A stretch of 64,000 bases of DNA, taken from positions 1 to 64,000 of the forward strand of contig NZ_JBHSAB010000023.1 of assembly GCF_042649825.1 (NCBI RefSeq). Reading direction: 5' to 3'. A program made the translations under genes and the position numbers. This DNA is from Legionella_C dresdenensis. GTDB lineage: Bacteria > Pseudomonadota > Gammaproteobacteria > Legionellales > Legionellaceae. How positions within the stretch are numbered: the stretch's first letter is position 1; each line of letters starts with the position of its first letter. Under the pieces are notes generated by a model that searched no databases, was not told where the DNA came from, and saw only the letters and a list, made by a program, of their open reading frames with translations. This document shows, one piece after another, positions 27,706-36,217 of this stretch.

Positions 27706-28470
27706 ATGACGGATAAAAAAACAGGTTATCACCCATTACGCTATCTGTTCGCTTGGGGGGTGCATGTTTTTACTGCCAGTGCTGCCTGTGCTGGTTTAAT
27801 GACTCTGGTCGAAATTTACCAACATAATTATCTCTATGCCCTTTGGTTTATGGCTATAGCAGTAATTATTGACGCAGTTGACGGCACACTGGCCAGGCTC
27901 GTTGGGGTAAAGGTTGTATTGCCTAAAATGGATGGCGCGCTGCTTGATAATATTGTCGACTACTTAAATTATGTTATCACGCCCTGCTTCTTTCTGTTTG
28001 TAAAAACAGAGATGCTGCCTTCATCTTTAGCCTTACCAATTATTATGGCCATTATCATCACCTCTGCCTATCAATTTTGCCAGGAAGACGCCAAAACACC
28101 GGATCATTTCTTTAAAGGATTTCCCTGTTACTGGAATATTGCTGTTTTCTATATGTTTATATTTGATACTTCCATGCAAACCAATGCAATCATACTGTCT
28201 GCCCTGTGCGTTTTGATCTTTATCCCCATAAAATATGTTTATCCCTCACGTCTGGATTATTTAACAGAGTCAAAATCCCTTAAATTGCTTATGCATGTCT
28301 TTTCAATAACCTATGGCGTATGTTCTGCAATCGTTTTATGGAGCTACCCTGCCAGTAATGCTGTTTGTATGGCTTTATCGCTTGGTTATATTGTAATGTA
28401 TCTTGCATTGAGTTTTTATCGAACTTATTCGCCACTGCTGATATCGAAAATTGCAGCATATAAAGAGTAA
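27706..28470 (+). CDS. pcs: Phosphatidylcholine synthase (CDP-alcohol phosphatidyltransferase)
   Basis: Membrane enzyme that condenses choline with CDP-diacylglycerol. The CDP-alcohol phosphatidyltransferase signature is spread over VDAVDGTLARLVGVKVV and MDGALLDNIVDY (about residues 49-86), with the expected D-G-A-R-G-D-D order. About seven further hydrophobic segments follow, and the length of 254 fits bacterial Pcs. Legionella uses this host-choline-dependent route to phosphatidylcholine. AGGA precedes the ATG. An AT-rich palindromic segment upstream may be regulatory. Confidence 0.88.
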   Translation: MTDKKTGYHPLRYLFAWGVHVFTASAACAGLMTLVEIYQHNYLYALWFMAIAVIIDAVDGTLARLVGVKVVLPKMDGALLDNIVDYLNYVITPCFFLFVKTEMLPSSLALPIIMAIIITSAYQFCQEDAKTPDHFFKGFPCYWNIAVFYMFIFDTSMQTNAIILSALCVLIFIPIKYVYPSRLDYLTESKSLKLLMHVFSITYGVCSAIVLWSYPASNAVCMALSLGYIVMYLALSFYRTYSPLLISKIAAYKE

Positions 28471-28535
28471 AAAGCTATTTCACTTTGACTTTAAAATTAT
28501 TAGAATAGCCAAAAAATTATTAAGTTAAGGGTCTT

Positions 28536-29018
28536 ATGTCTATTGCTAAAAAAATTATTCCTTTTTCGGCCGCCATGCTTTTGGCTGCCAATTGTCAAGC
28601 TAATTCTTTTCCTCGCGGCTGCGAGGTAACTGGTTTTGGCTACAATGGAACAAATCTGGTCGTCAATGATCATGGTGATCAAGCGTTTTATTTAATCCAG
28701 AACCGTACTAACAGAACCATTGAACTGCAGCGGGTTGAAACACGTGATGTCTTTATGAGTCCTCCCCTGACAGCCAAACTGCAGCCAGCCAACTGGGCAG
28801 CTTTTGCTTCTGATGTGGAAAATCAGCATTTTCAATGTTTTTATATTCAGGAAGAAAATACTGAAAAAGTTGATTGCCGGGAAGTTTTAGATGTGTGCCA
28901 ATACCCGCGCGCCAAATTTGCATTAAGCAACATGGGTAATTATTGGGTTTCAACCAATAAAACTCAACGGCAAGTGATCAACGATGCAGCTTCAAAAGGG
29001 ATCTATTTACGCTGGTAA
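28536..29018 (+). CDS. Secreted protein resembling Legionella EnhB (enhanced entry)
   Basis: 160 residues with a clear signal peptide (MSIAKKIIPFSAAMLLAANC, cut after QA), then FPRGCEVTGFGYNGTNLVVN and a conserved-looking end, YPRAKFALSNMGNYWVSTNK. From memory this matches proteins annotated as enhanced entry protein EnhB in Legionella; I could not verify it by search. The mature protein has four cysteines (GCEV, QCFY, VDCRE, DVCQY), suggesting two periplasmic disulfides. Biochemical function is unknown. AAGG precedes the ATG. Confidence 0.75.
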   Translation: MSIAKKIIPFSAAMLLAANCQANSFPRGCEVTGFGYNGTNLVVNDHGDQAFYLIQNRTNRTIELQRVETRDVFMSPPLTAKLQPANWAAFASDVENQHFQCFYIQEENTEKVDCREVLDVCQYPRAKFALSNMGNYWVSTNKTQRQVINDAASKGIYLRW

Positions 29019-29058
29019 TTTTTTGAGAAGTGTAAATAAAGATCGCATTTTTCTCTTT

Positions 29059-29079
29059 ACAGGCGCAATTAGCGCCTGT
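29059..29079. terminator. Stem-loop after the EnhB-like gene
   Basis: ACAGGCGC, loop AATTA, GCGCCTGT: an 8-bp perfect stem 41 bases past the stop. It lacks a T-run on the plus strand, so termination is only possible, not certain. Confidence 0.4.
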
Positions 29080-29134
29080 ATCACTATCTGGGGAATTTTA
29101 AACTTATTGTTAAAAATTATTAAGGATCTGAATT

Positions 29135-29692
29135 ATGGCAAAAACTCCGTCTACAATGATATCACTTGGCACAGAAGCGCCAGACTTTTGTCTGTCAGAT
29201 GTGGTTACTGGTAAAACTGTTTCGTTAAGCAAGAAAAATACGTATAAATCTACGGTCATTATGTTTATTTGTAACCATTGTCCTTATGTAAAGCATGTTA
29301 TCGATCAACTTCCAAAACTTGCTGCGGATTATTCAGATAAGGGTGTTAATTTTATTGCAATTAGTTCTAATGATGTAGAAAACTATCCCGAGGATTCGCC
29401 TGAAAAAATGAAGTTACTAGCGGAATCACATGGGTTTGGCTTTCCTTATCTCTTTGATAGCTCTCAGGAAGTCGCTAAAGCTTATCATGCTGCTTGTACG
29501 CCAGACTTCTTTATTTATGATTCAGAACTTCGATTGGCCTATCGTGGACAATTGGATGACTCCCGGCCCGGCAATGCGATCCCCGTGACTGGAGACTCGA
29601 TACGTCAGGCATTAGATGCGTTACTGAGTGGGCAGGCTGTTTCCAGCGACCAGAAGCCGAGTATAGGTTGTAATATTAAATGGAAAGAATAA
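29135..29692 (+). CDS. Thioredoxin-family protein (peroxiredoxin-like, CNHC motif)
   Basis: 185-residue AhpC/TSA-like thioredoxin-fold protein. The redox motif is C46-N-H-C49 in FICNHCPYVKHV, which occurs in a widespread subgroup annotated as thioredoxin family protein. YHAACTPDFFIYD contains the cis-Pro and a further Cys. No signal peptide, so probably cytoplasmic. AAGGA lies eight bases before the ATG. The true substrate is unknown. Confidence 0.85.
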   Translation: MAKTPSTMISLGTEAPDFCLSDVVTGKTVSLSKKNTYKSTVIMFICNHCPYVKHVIDQLPKLAADYSDKGVNFIAISSNDVENYPEDSPEKMKLLAESHGFGFPYLFDSSQEVAKAYHAACTPDFFIYDSELRLAYRGQLDDSRPGNAIPVTGDSIRQALDALLSGQAVSSDQKPSIGCNIKWKE

Positions 29693-29710
29693 AGCGGTAT
29701 TGTGAATTTT

Positions 29711-29775
29711 CAATCATTTTTCAGGCTTGGAGTGCTTGAGAAAAAAAGCTTGTTGGGTCAAACGACCCAACCTAC
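29711..29775 (-). terminator. Extended palindromic repeat acting as rplI terminator
   Basis: On the minus strand GTAGGTTGGGTC..GACCCAACAA is followed by GCTTTTTTT, a stem-loop with T-run just past rplI. The next 40 bases (CTCAAGCACTCCAAGCCTGA..) are shared with the copy at 37458, showing that the repeat unit can be longer than the hairpin. Confidence 0.75.
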
Positions 29776-29790
29776 AAACGGGATGAACTT

Positions 29791-30240
29791 TTACTTGGAA
29801 GAAACAATCTGAACTTGCAGCTTGGCAATAACATCGCTGTGAACGTGAATTTCAACAACATAATCGCCGATAGAGTGAATTGGGCCCTGCGGCATTACGA
29901 TTTCACGCTTGCTGACTTCGATTGATTTTTCTTTCAATGCTTCTTTAATTTCACTGGCACTGACAGAGCCATACAGTTTACCTTCGTCACTGGCCATTGC
30001 AGCGATAGTAACTGTTGTATCGTTCAGTTTTGCAGCTCTTTGTTCTGCTGTTGCAAGATTTTGTTGCGCTTTCTTTTCAAGATCAGCACGACGCTCTTCA
30101 AACAGTTTAATATTTTCAGGCGTTGCGAAAACTGCTTTGCTTTGTGGAATCAGGAAATTACGGCCATAACCTGGTTTAACATCAACTTTGTCACCCAGAC
30201 TTCCCAAGTTTCTCACTTTTTCCAATAAAATTACTTGCAT
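29791..30240 (-). CDS. rplI: 50S ribosomal protein L9
   Basis: L9 binds 23S rRNA and stretches out from the L1 side. The N-terminal signature is MQVILLEKVRNLGSLGDKVD and GYGRNFLIPQSKA, then the long connecting helix and the C-terminal domain. Length 149 is normal. Last gene of the leftward rpsF-rpsR-DUF2232-rplI operon, with GAGGTG before the ATG and an intrinsic terminator after it. Confidence 0.97.
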   Translation of the reverse strand: MQVILLEKVRNLGSLGDKVDVKPGYGRNFLIPQSKAVFATPENIKLFEERRADLEKKAQQNLATAEQRAAKLNDTTVTIAAMASDEGKLYGSVSASEIKEALKEKSIEVSKREIVMPQGPIHSIGDYVVEIHVHSDVIAKLQVQIVSSK

Positions 30241-30255
30241 TTCTTCACCTCTTTT

Positions 30256-31152
30256 TTATTCCGCTGCCTTGGCAGGCAAGCGTAATCTGAAATTAACCAA
30301 ACTATCCAATGACCCCAGGAAGACATAAACCGGAAGCATAATCTGAGGCACAACAATCAGTGGTGCAAACAACAGAACAATAGAGACTAATCTCCGCTGT
30401 TTTAATATGCTAAAACCAAGGCTTAGACTTGCAGCCATAAAATAGGTAACAATCAAGGGCAGGCAACTCACGACAGCTGCATTTTTCTGCCAAATACCTG
30501 CCAGCACGCCTATCAGGAGAATAACGCCCAGTTTACTGGCACGAAAAGCCAGCATTTCTTTACGGAAACCTTCCGGATAAAAAAGCATCGATTGAACATA
30601 GCGAGCTAATAATAATGATGACAGAGCCGAAACAATGATACTGAAGACCTTGACTCCCAACATATAACTGGCAAGTGCGGGTTTATTTATTCCCGCCTCG
30701 CTTATTAGCTGAGATAAGGCATCGTCCTGTCCGGCATTACTAATAACACTCACAATAAATTGATATTGCTGTTCAATATACTGGGGTGCTGCCAGATGAA
30801 TAAGAGCAATTGACGACAAACCAGCAAAAAGCATAACAGTTGTTGTTATTTTCCAGCTTTCTGTCGCCCTTAGCAGAATGGCTCCACTGTATACCAGCAC
30901 AAGCGTAGATAAAATCACAGGCGCAGCCTGAAACATATCGACAGTCATGCCTGCGGCAATCAATGTTGAAACTGCAGAAACAATTGTCAGCCTAGCGCCA
31001 AAGTACCAACCACGACGCAAAGTGACAAGCGCTGCTATAGCCAGCGAAACCCAGGCTCCTAAAGGCACAAAAGCCAGAACTGCAGTTACAAAAAGAGCGT
31101 ACCTCTCATTCTGCAGCAAATACTGGCTTTGTCTGTGCAAAAAATTGCTCAT
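30256..31152 (-). CDS. DUF2232-type polytopic membrane protein
   Basis: 298 residues with about eight hydrophobic segments. Membrane proteins of this type are found between rpsR and rplI in several gammaproteobacteria and other bacteria; the function is not established. Its place inside a ribosomal protein operon implies constitutive, growth-linked expression. No catalytic motif seen. Confidence 0.75.
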   Translation of the reverse strand: MSNFLHRQSQYLLQNERYALFVTAVLAFVPLGAWVSLAIAALVTLRRGWYFGARLTIVSAVSTLIAAGMTVDMFQAAPVILSTLVLVYSGAILLRATESWKITTTVMLFAGLSSIALIHLAAPQYIEQQYQFIVSVISNAGQDDALSQLISEAGINKPALASYMLGVKVFSIIVSALSSLLLARYVQSMLFYPEGFRKEMLAFRASKLGVILLIGVLAGIWQKNAAVVSCLPLIVTYFMAASLSLGFSILKQRRLVSIVLLFAPLIVVPQIMLPVYVFLGSLDSLVNFRLRLPAKAAE

Positions 31153-31164
31153 TGCTAATGGATC

Positions 31165-31389
31165 TTAACGGTGGCTATCGCAATAAGGCAATAATCCCAG
31201 GAAACGCGCCCGTTTAATCGCTAATGCCAATTGGCGTTGGTGACGGGTCTGAGTTCCTGTAATTCTGCTTGGAACGATTTTACCGGTTTCAGTAATATAT
31301 TCTCTTAAAGTTGCGATATCTTTGTAATCAATCGCAGCTGAATCTTCACCACTGAAACGCATTTTTTTACGACGAAAATGAGATGACAT
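31165..31389 (-). CDS. rpsR: 30S ribosomal protein S18
   Basis: Small-subunit protein that pairs with S6. The 74 residues contain the typical KDIATLREYITETGKIVPSR and ITGTQTRHQRQLALAIKRAR. It lies 11 bases downstream of rpsF; priB, present between them in E. coli, is absent. Confidence 0.97.
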   Translation of the reverse strand: MSSHFRRKKMRFSGEDSAAIDYKDIATLREYITETGKIVPSRITGTQTRHQRQLALAIKRARFLGLLPYCDSHR

Positions 31390-31400
31390 TCATAAACTCC

Positions 31401-31745
31401 TTAAGCTGCTCTGGTATCTTTATCTTTTTCTTTCTTCATTAACTGAGACTCGCCTGTGATAGCGTGCTTTTGGCTAATGATCAGATTTCTAAGAATTGCA
31501 TCATTGAATTTAAAAGCATTTTTTATCTCGTTAAGAGCGTCTTGATTACATTCAATGTTCAGCAGAATATAATGTGCTTTATGAAGGTCTTTGATTGGAT
31601 AGGCCAATTGACGGCGTCCCCAGTCTTCTTTACGGTGAATTTGACCGTCATGCTTGGTAATAATACCTTCATAACGCTCAACCATTGCAGGTACTTGCTC
31701 ACTCTGATCGGGGTGAACAAGAAACACTATTTCATAATGTCTCAT
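31401..31745 (-). CDS. rpsF: 30S ribosomal protein S6
   Basis: 114 residues beginning MRHYEIVFLVHPDQSEQVPA, the typical S6 start, with the RNA-binding RKEDWGRRQLAYPIKDLHKA. AAGGAG precedes the ATG. It starts the rpsF operon and is divergent from the CsrA-like gene. A TATAAT at 31847-31852 (minus strand) is a plausible -10 element, though no good -35 is visible. Confidence 0.97.
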   Translation of the reverse strand: MRHYEIVFLVHPDQSEQVPAMVERYEGIITKHDGQIHRKEDWGRRQLAYPIKDLHKAHYILLNIECNQDALNEIKNAFKFNDAILRNLIISQKHAITGESQLMKKEKDKDTRAA

Positions 31746-31881
31746 GGATTCTCCTTGTGGATTAAAGCCTTCTTTATTCTAATAAAGTAAGGCAAGGTTT
31801 TTTAAAAACGCCACAGTTTAACGTATTTTGCCTATTCAAGCAAATCATTATACACGTGTTCTAAAATTGCCATTAAAACCA

Positions 31882-31910
31882 TTGCAATTAATACGGTCTT
31901 GCGATATAAC
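31882..31910 (+). promoter_or_regulatory. Sigma-70 promoter of the CsrA-like gene
   Basis: TTGCAA, 17-base spacer, TATAAC, ending 24 bases before the start codon at 31935. Confidence 0.6.
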
Positions 31911-31934
31911 TCACTAAAAAAAAAGAGATTTTCC

Positions 31935-32132
31935 ATGGATATTGTTAATGTAGCTTTTGAAGAACCGTTGGTAATCCGTATAAATGATGAAATTGTTCAG
32001 GTTATTGCTTTCAAAACCCTTGAACATGGCAATATCAAATTTGGTGTAGAAGCGCCGCGCTCCATAAAAGTACACCGTGAAGAAATTTATCAAGCCATAA
32101 AACAGAAAGAGCAGGAAGCTGAAACTGCCTGA
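31935..32132 (+). CDS. Divergent CsrA-family RNA-binding protein
   Basis: 65 residues. The second half is a clear CsrA: FGVEAPRSIKVHREEIYQAI, with the RNA-contacting Arg of VHREE. The N-terminus differs: MDIVNVAFEEPLVI replaces the usual MLILTRRxGETLxI, so the conserved Arg6 and Arg7 are Val and Ala. Because Arg6 and Arg44 together contact GGA motifs in ordinary CsrA, this paralogue may bind RNA differently or modulate another CsrA. The ATG at 31935 is preferred over a TTG 12 codons upstream, which overlaps the promoter. Confidence 0.85.
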   Translation: MDIVNVAFEEPLVIRINDEIVQVIAFKTLEHGNIKFGVEAPRSIKVHREEIYQAIKQKEQEAETA

Positions 32133-32149
32133 CTCAAAGAGAATCAGGG

Positions 32150-33055
32150 ATGATTTTAATGAGTTCGGACCATACCAAAACCGTATTATATCTATTTGCG
32201 GTTGTGCTATTAATATCAATTGCCTGTCTGGCAGTTAATCACTATGTTTATCAATTTCCTGGAAATAATTATTTACCGGAAGCCGGGCTATCAGCCGGGA
32301 TTGTTTTATTGTTATGCGTTTTAGGCGCTAAAGTCCTTTTTACCAGTAATAATCATTATCTTATACAACTCACAACTATTTTGTGCATTTATTATTCGAC
32401 TCTGATAAGCATTATTCTGCTCACCAATGCTGTGCAATATACACCTTTCGCCCCTATTGATCCGTTTTTGATAGCAATAGGCTCAAAAATCGGCATCGAT
32501 ATGACAGCAATCGTATACTGGACCACAAACCATGATTTGTTGAAAAGAGTACTGAGTGCCGCTTATGACTCTTTACCGCTTCAACTCACGCTTGTGCCGG
32601 TCGCGCTGGCTCTCATACAACGTCCGGAACGGGTACAGGAGTTCTGTTGTCTGGTGCTTATCAGTGCGATTATCGGATTTAGTTTTTATTATTTTTTTCC
32701 AACGACAGCTCCTGCCAGTAATATGGCAAGTTCTCTATTCAGCATTGAACAATATGCGACAGGGATTAAATTTCATGAAATACATAACTACATTCAGCCT
32801 TCAACGTTGGCCGGCGGCTTAATTGCCTTACCGTCATTTCATATTATATGGGCCTGGTTTTGTACCTATCTTGTGCGGGATTATGCCATTTTATTCGCAA
32901 TCCTGTTGACAACAAACAGTGTATTAGCTTTTTCTTGCGTGCTTTTAGGTTGGCATTATCCGGTAGATATTTTTGGGAGCATACTGATCATTATTTTTAC
33001 CCATCGGATTTATCAGCGCTATTTTAATGCAACTGCTATTACCAATGTTATTTAA
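32150..33055 (+). CDS. PAP2-superfamily membrane phosphatase/phosphotransferase
   Basis: 301 residues with six or more membrane helices. It carries the PAP2 active-site motifs ALPSFHIIW (about 226-234) and GWHYPVDI (about 269-276) and a diverged first motif near FFPTTAPAS. The arrangement resembles the Aur1/inositolphosphotransferase-like branch (PAP2_3). Substrates of this family are lipid phosphates or lipid head-group donors. It follows the CsrA-like gene by 17 bases and may be co-transcribed. Another in-frame ATG lies at 32159. Confidence 0.8.
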   Translation: MILMSSDHTKTVLYLFAVVLLISIACLAVNHYVYQFPGNNYLPEAGLSAGIVLLLCVLGAKVLFTSNNHYLIQLTTILCIYYSTLISIILLTNAVQYTPFAPIDPFLIAIGSKIGIDMTAIVYWTTNHDLLKRVLSAAYDSLPLQLTLVPVALALIQRPERVQEFCCLVLISAIIGFSFYYFFPTTAPASNMASSLFSIEQYATGIKFHEIHNYIQPSTLAGGLIALPSFHIIWAWFCTYLVRDYAILFAILLTTNSVLAFSCVLLGWHYPVDIFGSILIIIFTHRIYQRYFNATAITNVI

Positions 33056-33060
33056 ACTGC

Positions 33061-33080
33061 TGTTGGGTCAAACGACCCAT
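33061..33080 (+). repeat. Truncated GGGTC-type palindromic repeat
   Basis: TGTTGGGTCAAACGACCCAT: the hairpin is present but the CAACCTAC end is replaced by ATAGCC, the joint seen in the composite element. It lies five bases past the PAP2 stop. Confidence 0.75.
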
Positions 33081-33222
33081 AGCCTTCAAGGCCGCATATG
33101 GGCTGCAGCCTTTTTTCATAGAAGTAACTTAGGGTTAAATTATAGTCAATTATGCAGCAGATTTAAATGAAAACCAAGATCCAATAAATAAATCATAAAT
33201 AATTTGTGAATCAATAAATGAT

Positions 33223-33954
33223 CTAAGGCATAAAGCTGGAAGCTTCTAGCGTAGGTTCATCAATTTGAGTAACGATTTGCCTGGTCTTAATAGCATCGAT
33301 TTCTTCAAGTGACGTTCTGTGCTTAAATCCACAATATCGATCATCAAACCCAAGCGCTCTAACTTCCTCATTTTCAATAGGCTTAAAGCCTAATCTTTTC
33401 TCATAAAGGCCTTTAGCATCTGAATTAAATACACGGGTCAGAATATAAAATTCAGTATCTGCTGGGTAATGAGATAATACACATTCCATGAGATGCCGGC
33501 CAATTCCTGTTCCGCGCAATTGAACTCCCGCTTGTGCAATATACACAACCGGTTTACTATCAACCAGTTTTTCATTGAAATGAACAAAACCAATTCTATT
33601 CTTAACTCCATTGACTGTTTCATAGGCCATAAAGGCATGCATTTTCTCAGCAGGATCTTTCCATTCCTGCATCGCTCCTAAAGAAGCAGCGACCGAATAA
33701 TGATAAAGGGGATCGTTGTATAGCTCGTTATTTGTGTTGGAAAGAGCTTGTTCAACAAATTCTTTTTTTCTAGTCTTGATATCCTCTGCTAAATCAGGTT
33801 TTTCTTTATATGAATCATAAACAGCATTTCTGTAGAGACCATACAAGCTCAAAGCTGCAAGATTAACCTTGCCCTTGCATACTGTTTTCTCTGGAATAAA
33901 GTCTAAATAGTCATATGAAATGGTAATCGGGCTATCGGAATACTTAATGGGCAT
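33223..33954 (-). CDS. GNAT-family N-acetyltransferase
   Basis: 243 residues. The acetyl-CoA binding motif A appears as VQLRGTGIGRHLMECVL (about residues 146-162), and the following NSDAKGLYEKRLGFK is the usual GNAT C-terminal strand region. The first 90 residues (YGLYRNAVYDSYKEK..) are extra to the GNAT core and unrecognised. AAGGA precedes the ATG. The gene stands alone in an accessory region with effector-like and transposon-derived sequences, so a host-directed role is possible but unsupported. Confidence 0.8.
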   Translation of the reverse strand: MPIKYSDSPITISYDYLDFIPEKTVCKGKVNLAALSLYGLYRNAVYDSYKEKPDLAEDIKTRKKEFVEQALSNTNNELYNDPLYHYSVAASLGAMQEWKDPAEKMHAFMAYETVNGVKNRIGFVHFNEKLVDSKPVVYIAQAGVQLRGTGIGRHLMECVLSHYPADTEFYILTRVFNSDAKGLYEKRLGFKPIENEEVRALGFDDRYCGFKHRTSLEEIDAIKTRQIVTQIDEPTLEASSFMP

Positions 33955-34099
33955 GGCAATTCCTTAATATTTAACTTATTTTTAATGGTATAATGTTATT
34001 TTTAATTCTTGCGTGCTAGGCAAAAATTGTTAACGGCAAAATATTAACTTCAAACTCCAGAAAATGCGGCATCAAAGTTGGCAAGTAATGAGTACCATT

Positions 34100-34660
34100 C
34101 TATACCTCAATATCCTGAGTAATACATCGGTAAAATACCGACCGACTGACTTTCATCGTTTCGCAGATTTTTTTTACCGACATTTTTCCTGCGTGTCGTA
34201 ATGCAAATTATGGCCGCTGCTTTATCAGGGGTAAGTGCCTTCGGTCTTTCTCCCTTTCGACCCTGCTGTTTTGCTGAATCGAGTCCTGCTTTTACTCGTT
34301 CACGTATTAATTCACGTTCCATTTCAGAAAAAGCGGCGCAGATATTAAAAAGCAGCATGCCAATATGATTGGAGGTATCTATATTATTTTCAAGCGATAC
34401 AAATTCAATACCGGTTTCTTTAAATTCGTTTATTAACTCGACTAATTTCATCATGCGCCGGCCCAGCCTATCTAAACGGACAACACAAAGTGTGTCTCCT
34501 CGCCGTAACTTTCCCATCAATGCTTTTAACTGAGGTCTATCATCTTTTGCGCCTGAAATTTTTTCCTGAAAAATTTCATCACAACCAACTGCAAGCAGTT
34601 TTTGAATTGCACATCCAGGCTTTGTTCATTCTTTGACACACGAGCATAACCAAACTTCAA
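34100..34660 (-). pseudogene. Decayed serine recombinase (Tn3-type resolvase/invertase)
   Basis: Three frames are needed to read one resolvase. A TTG start with AGGAGG five bases upstream opens KFGYARVSKNEQSLDVQ, with the catalytic Ser. A single-base loss in CAATTCAAAAAC then shifts the frame to IQKLLAVGCDEIFQEKISGA, KDDRPQLKALMGKLRRGDTL and the catalytic-core VVRLDRLGRR. A second shift near position 34200 is needed for the C-terminal helix-turn-helix ALRHAGKMSVKKICETMKVS, RSVFYRCI. The middle 137-residue frame (34107-34520) is open on its own but lacks both ends. Confidence 0.85.
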
Positions 34661-34740
34661 TCTAACCTCCTGGCATTAAAATCTATTCCAAAAATATAAA
34701 CTATCGGGTACTTTGGCACGTTTTGTTATGGAACTAGTTT

Positions 34741-34761
34741 TGGAACGGAATTCTCACTTGA
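34741..34761. repeat. Possible Tn3-family terminal inverted repeat remnant
   Basis: TGGAACGGAATTCTCACTTG resembles the inner part of Tn3-family ends (GGAACGAAAACTCACGTTAA). No partner copy is visible on the other side, and it lies between the resolvase and transposase relics, so the assignment is weak. Confidence 0.3.
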
Positions 34762-34834
34762 TTTGCCCTAAAAAGCAATACTAAGTTTTTATGCCCCAAA
34801 AACACCTGTTTTTGGGACAATTCCGGAGTCCTCC

Positions 34835-35151
34835 ATGTCGTCGATTGAAAAAACCGCTTACCCCCGTTTTCCAAAAAAGAGAAAAATAAAGCCAGACGAG
34901 TTAAACAGCTACTCATTACGCAATGATGAGGCCAACATGATTAACCTTGCTGCAAACACCGACAAGTCGCGGTTAATGCAGTCATTGAACAATTAGTGCA
35001 AGCCAGTTATGAGCTGCCCAGCTTTTATAGGCTCAGCCGCCTTGTCCGTCATATGCGCCATAGCGTTAATAACAAAATTTTTCGTGAAACCATGAAAAAG
35101 ATAATGGATTCAAACCAGTCCGATATATTTAATAATTTTTTAAAATTATAA
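34835..35151 (+). pseudogene. Relic of a Tn3-family transposase N-terminus
   Basis: The first frame reads MSSIEKTAYPRFPKKRKIKP followed by DELNSYSLRNDE and stops at 34996. It matches the start of Tn3-family transposases (DUF4158 region, typically M-x-S-I-x-R-T-A-Y-P-R-F). The second frame, from about 34969 to the stop at 35149, reads AVNAVIEQLVQASYELPSFY then RLSRLVRHMRHSVNNKIF, the end of the same domain. The part between and the whole catalytic DDE region are deleted. It diverges from the resolvase relic, as tnpA and tnpR do in Tn3. Confidence 0.75.
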
Positions 35152-35181
35152 GACTGCTTAATCGACATGATGTCAATCCGG

Positions 35182-36117
35182 TCAAATCTGAGACACTTGG
35201 TGATGATTATCTAGCGTCATCTGGTCTTCAAGTTGCGATTTTAGATCGATAAAATCGTTTGTTCTTACTTTACATAATGCTGCCATGGCATTCAAATCCA
35301 ACTTCGTGCCAACGCCCCAACCGTCCGCCTCCCCGCCCCGCGCCCAAGTCCAGCCGCCCTTATATATAGCAAAATCAACCGACAACTTAGAACCAACACT
35401 AAACCAATTTTCATACTTTTTAGTTATCAAATTATAAAACTGCTTTGATGATTTAGGCTGCGAGGTAAATTTTGGCACAAAATAAAAAGGTTCATCAGAG
35501 CAGTACTCATAGACAACATGCATAGGAAAAAGATTTTCGGCACTACCTACACCTCTTCGCCACTGATTTTCTATGACTTCCCGATTTTTAGCTCCTGGCA
35601 CGTAGATTAAATCTACTTGCGTTTGCAGTTCTTTAATGATGGTATTTTCGAAATCAAAATGCTGTTCAGTGATTGTTTTTGCATTAAGCCTATAAGTGAC
35701 TCCGTCCGTGTTCACTTTGTTGTATTGAGCATACAATCGTGCGAATACCTTTTTGCCTTCTTCATCCTGAGGGATGCTCGCAATCATTGCTGCCCACATG
35801 TGTTTATCCAGAGCCCACAGTGCGTATATAAAGCCACTTATGTTCTCAAATTCTCGCCCAGAACAATCGGTCACTTTGCCCCGTTTAAACATTAAATTTA
35901 TGTCCTGCTTTAACATCGCTTTAACCGCATCATGTTCCCCGCGGGTCACATGATGCAAAAATTTACGAACACCAATCACCGGTTTAAAAAAAGCCAAATG
36001 ATATTTTGATGTCTGAGCCAAGTTCACTAAATCACGGTTAGATAAATTTTGAGCGTTTACAATTTTAAGTTTAAGTTCTGGTGGTAATTCATCAAAAGTC
36101 TCGGATTTGGATTGCAT
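35182..36117 (-). CDS. F-box-containing putative effector
   Basis: 311 residues. An F-box-like N-terminus (FDELPPELKLKIVNAQNLSN, then RDLVNLAQTSKYHLAFF, residues 8-45) is followed by an ankyrin-like helix pair (RKFLHHVTRGEHDAVKAMLK) and a region I recall in several uncharacterised Legionella proteins (ISGFIYALWALDKHMWAAMI; FPMHVVYEYCSDEPFYFVP). F-box proteins recruit targets to eukaryotic SCF ubiquitin ligases, so this is probably a Dot/Icm-type secreted effector. The C-terminus contains acidic QLEDQM, loosely like an E-block secretion signal. AAGGTG precedes the ATG. It sits next to transposon relics. Confidence 0.75.
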   Translation of the reverse strand: MQSKSETFDELPPELKLKIVNAQNLSNRDLVNLAQTSKYHLAFFKPVIGVRKFLHHVTRGEHDAVKAMLKQDINLMFKRGKVTDCSGREFENISGFIYALWALDKHMWAAMIASIPQDEEGKKVFARLYAQYNKVNTDGVTYRLNAKTITEQHFDFENTIIKELQTQVDLIYVPGAKNREVIENQWRRGVGSAENLFPMHVVYEYCSDEPFYFVPKFTSQPKSSKQFYNLITKKYENWFSVGSKLSVDFAIYKGGWTWARGGEADGWGVGTKLDLNAMAALCKVRTNDFIDLKSQLEDQMTLDNHHQVSQI

Positions 36118-36217
36118 ACTTTCACCTTAATTCTATTCACTCGGATAATTTAAAAATGAAGTATATGTGAATTAATTAAAAAAAATAGATCCATTTGATT
36201 TTAAATTGACCATATAA

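Noticed and set aside
28984..29214. A 76-codon frame overlapping the EnhB-like gene end and the thioredoxin gene start
   Set aside because: It overlaps two well-supported genes, spans a stem-loop and has no ribosome-binding site.
33061..33222. A riboswitch or small RNA after the PAP2 gene
   Set aside because: Only a truncated palindromic repeat is visible; no conserved RNA motif recognised.
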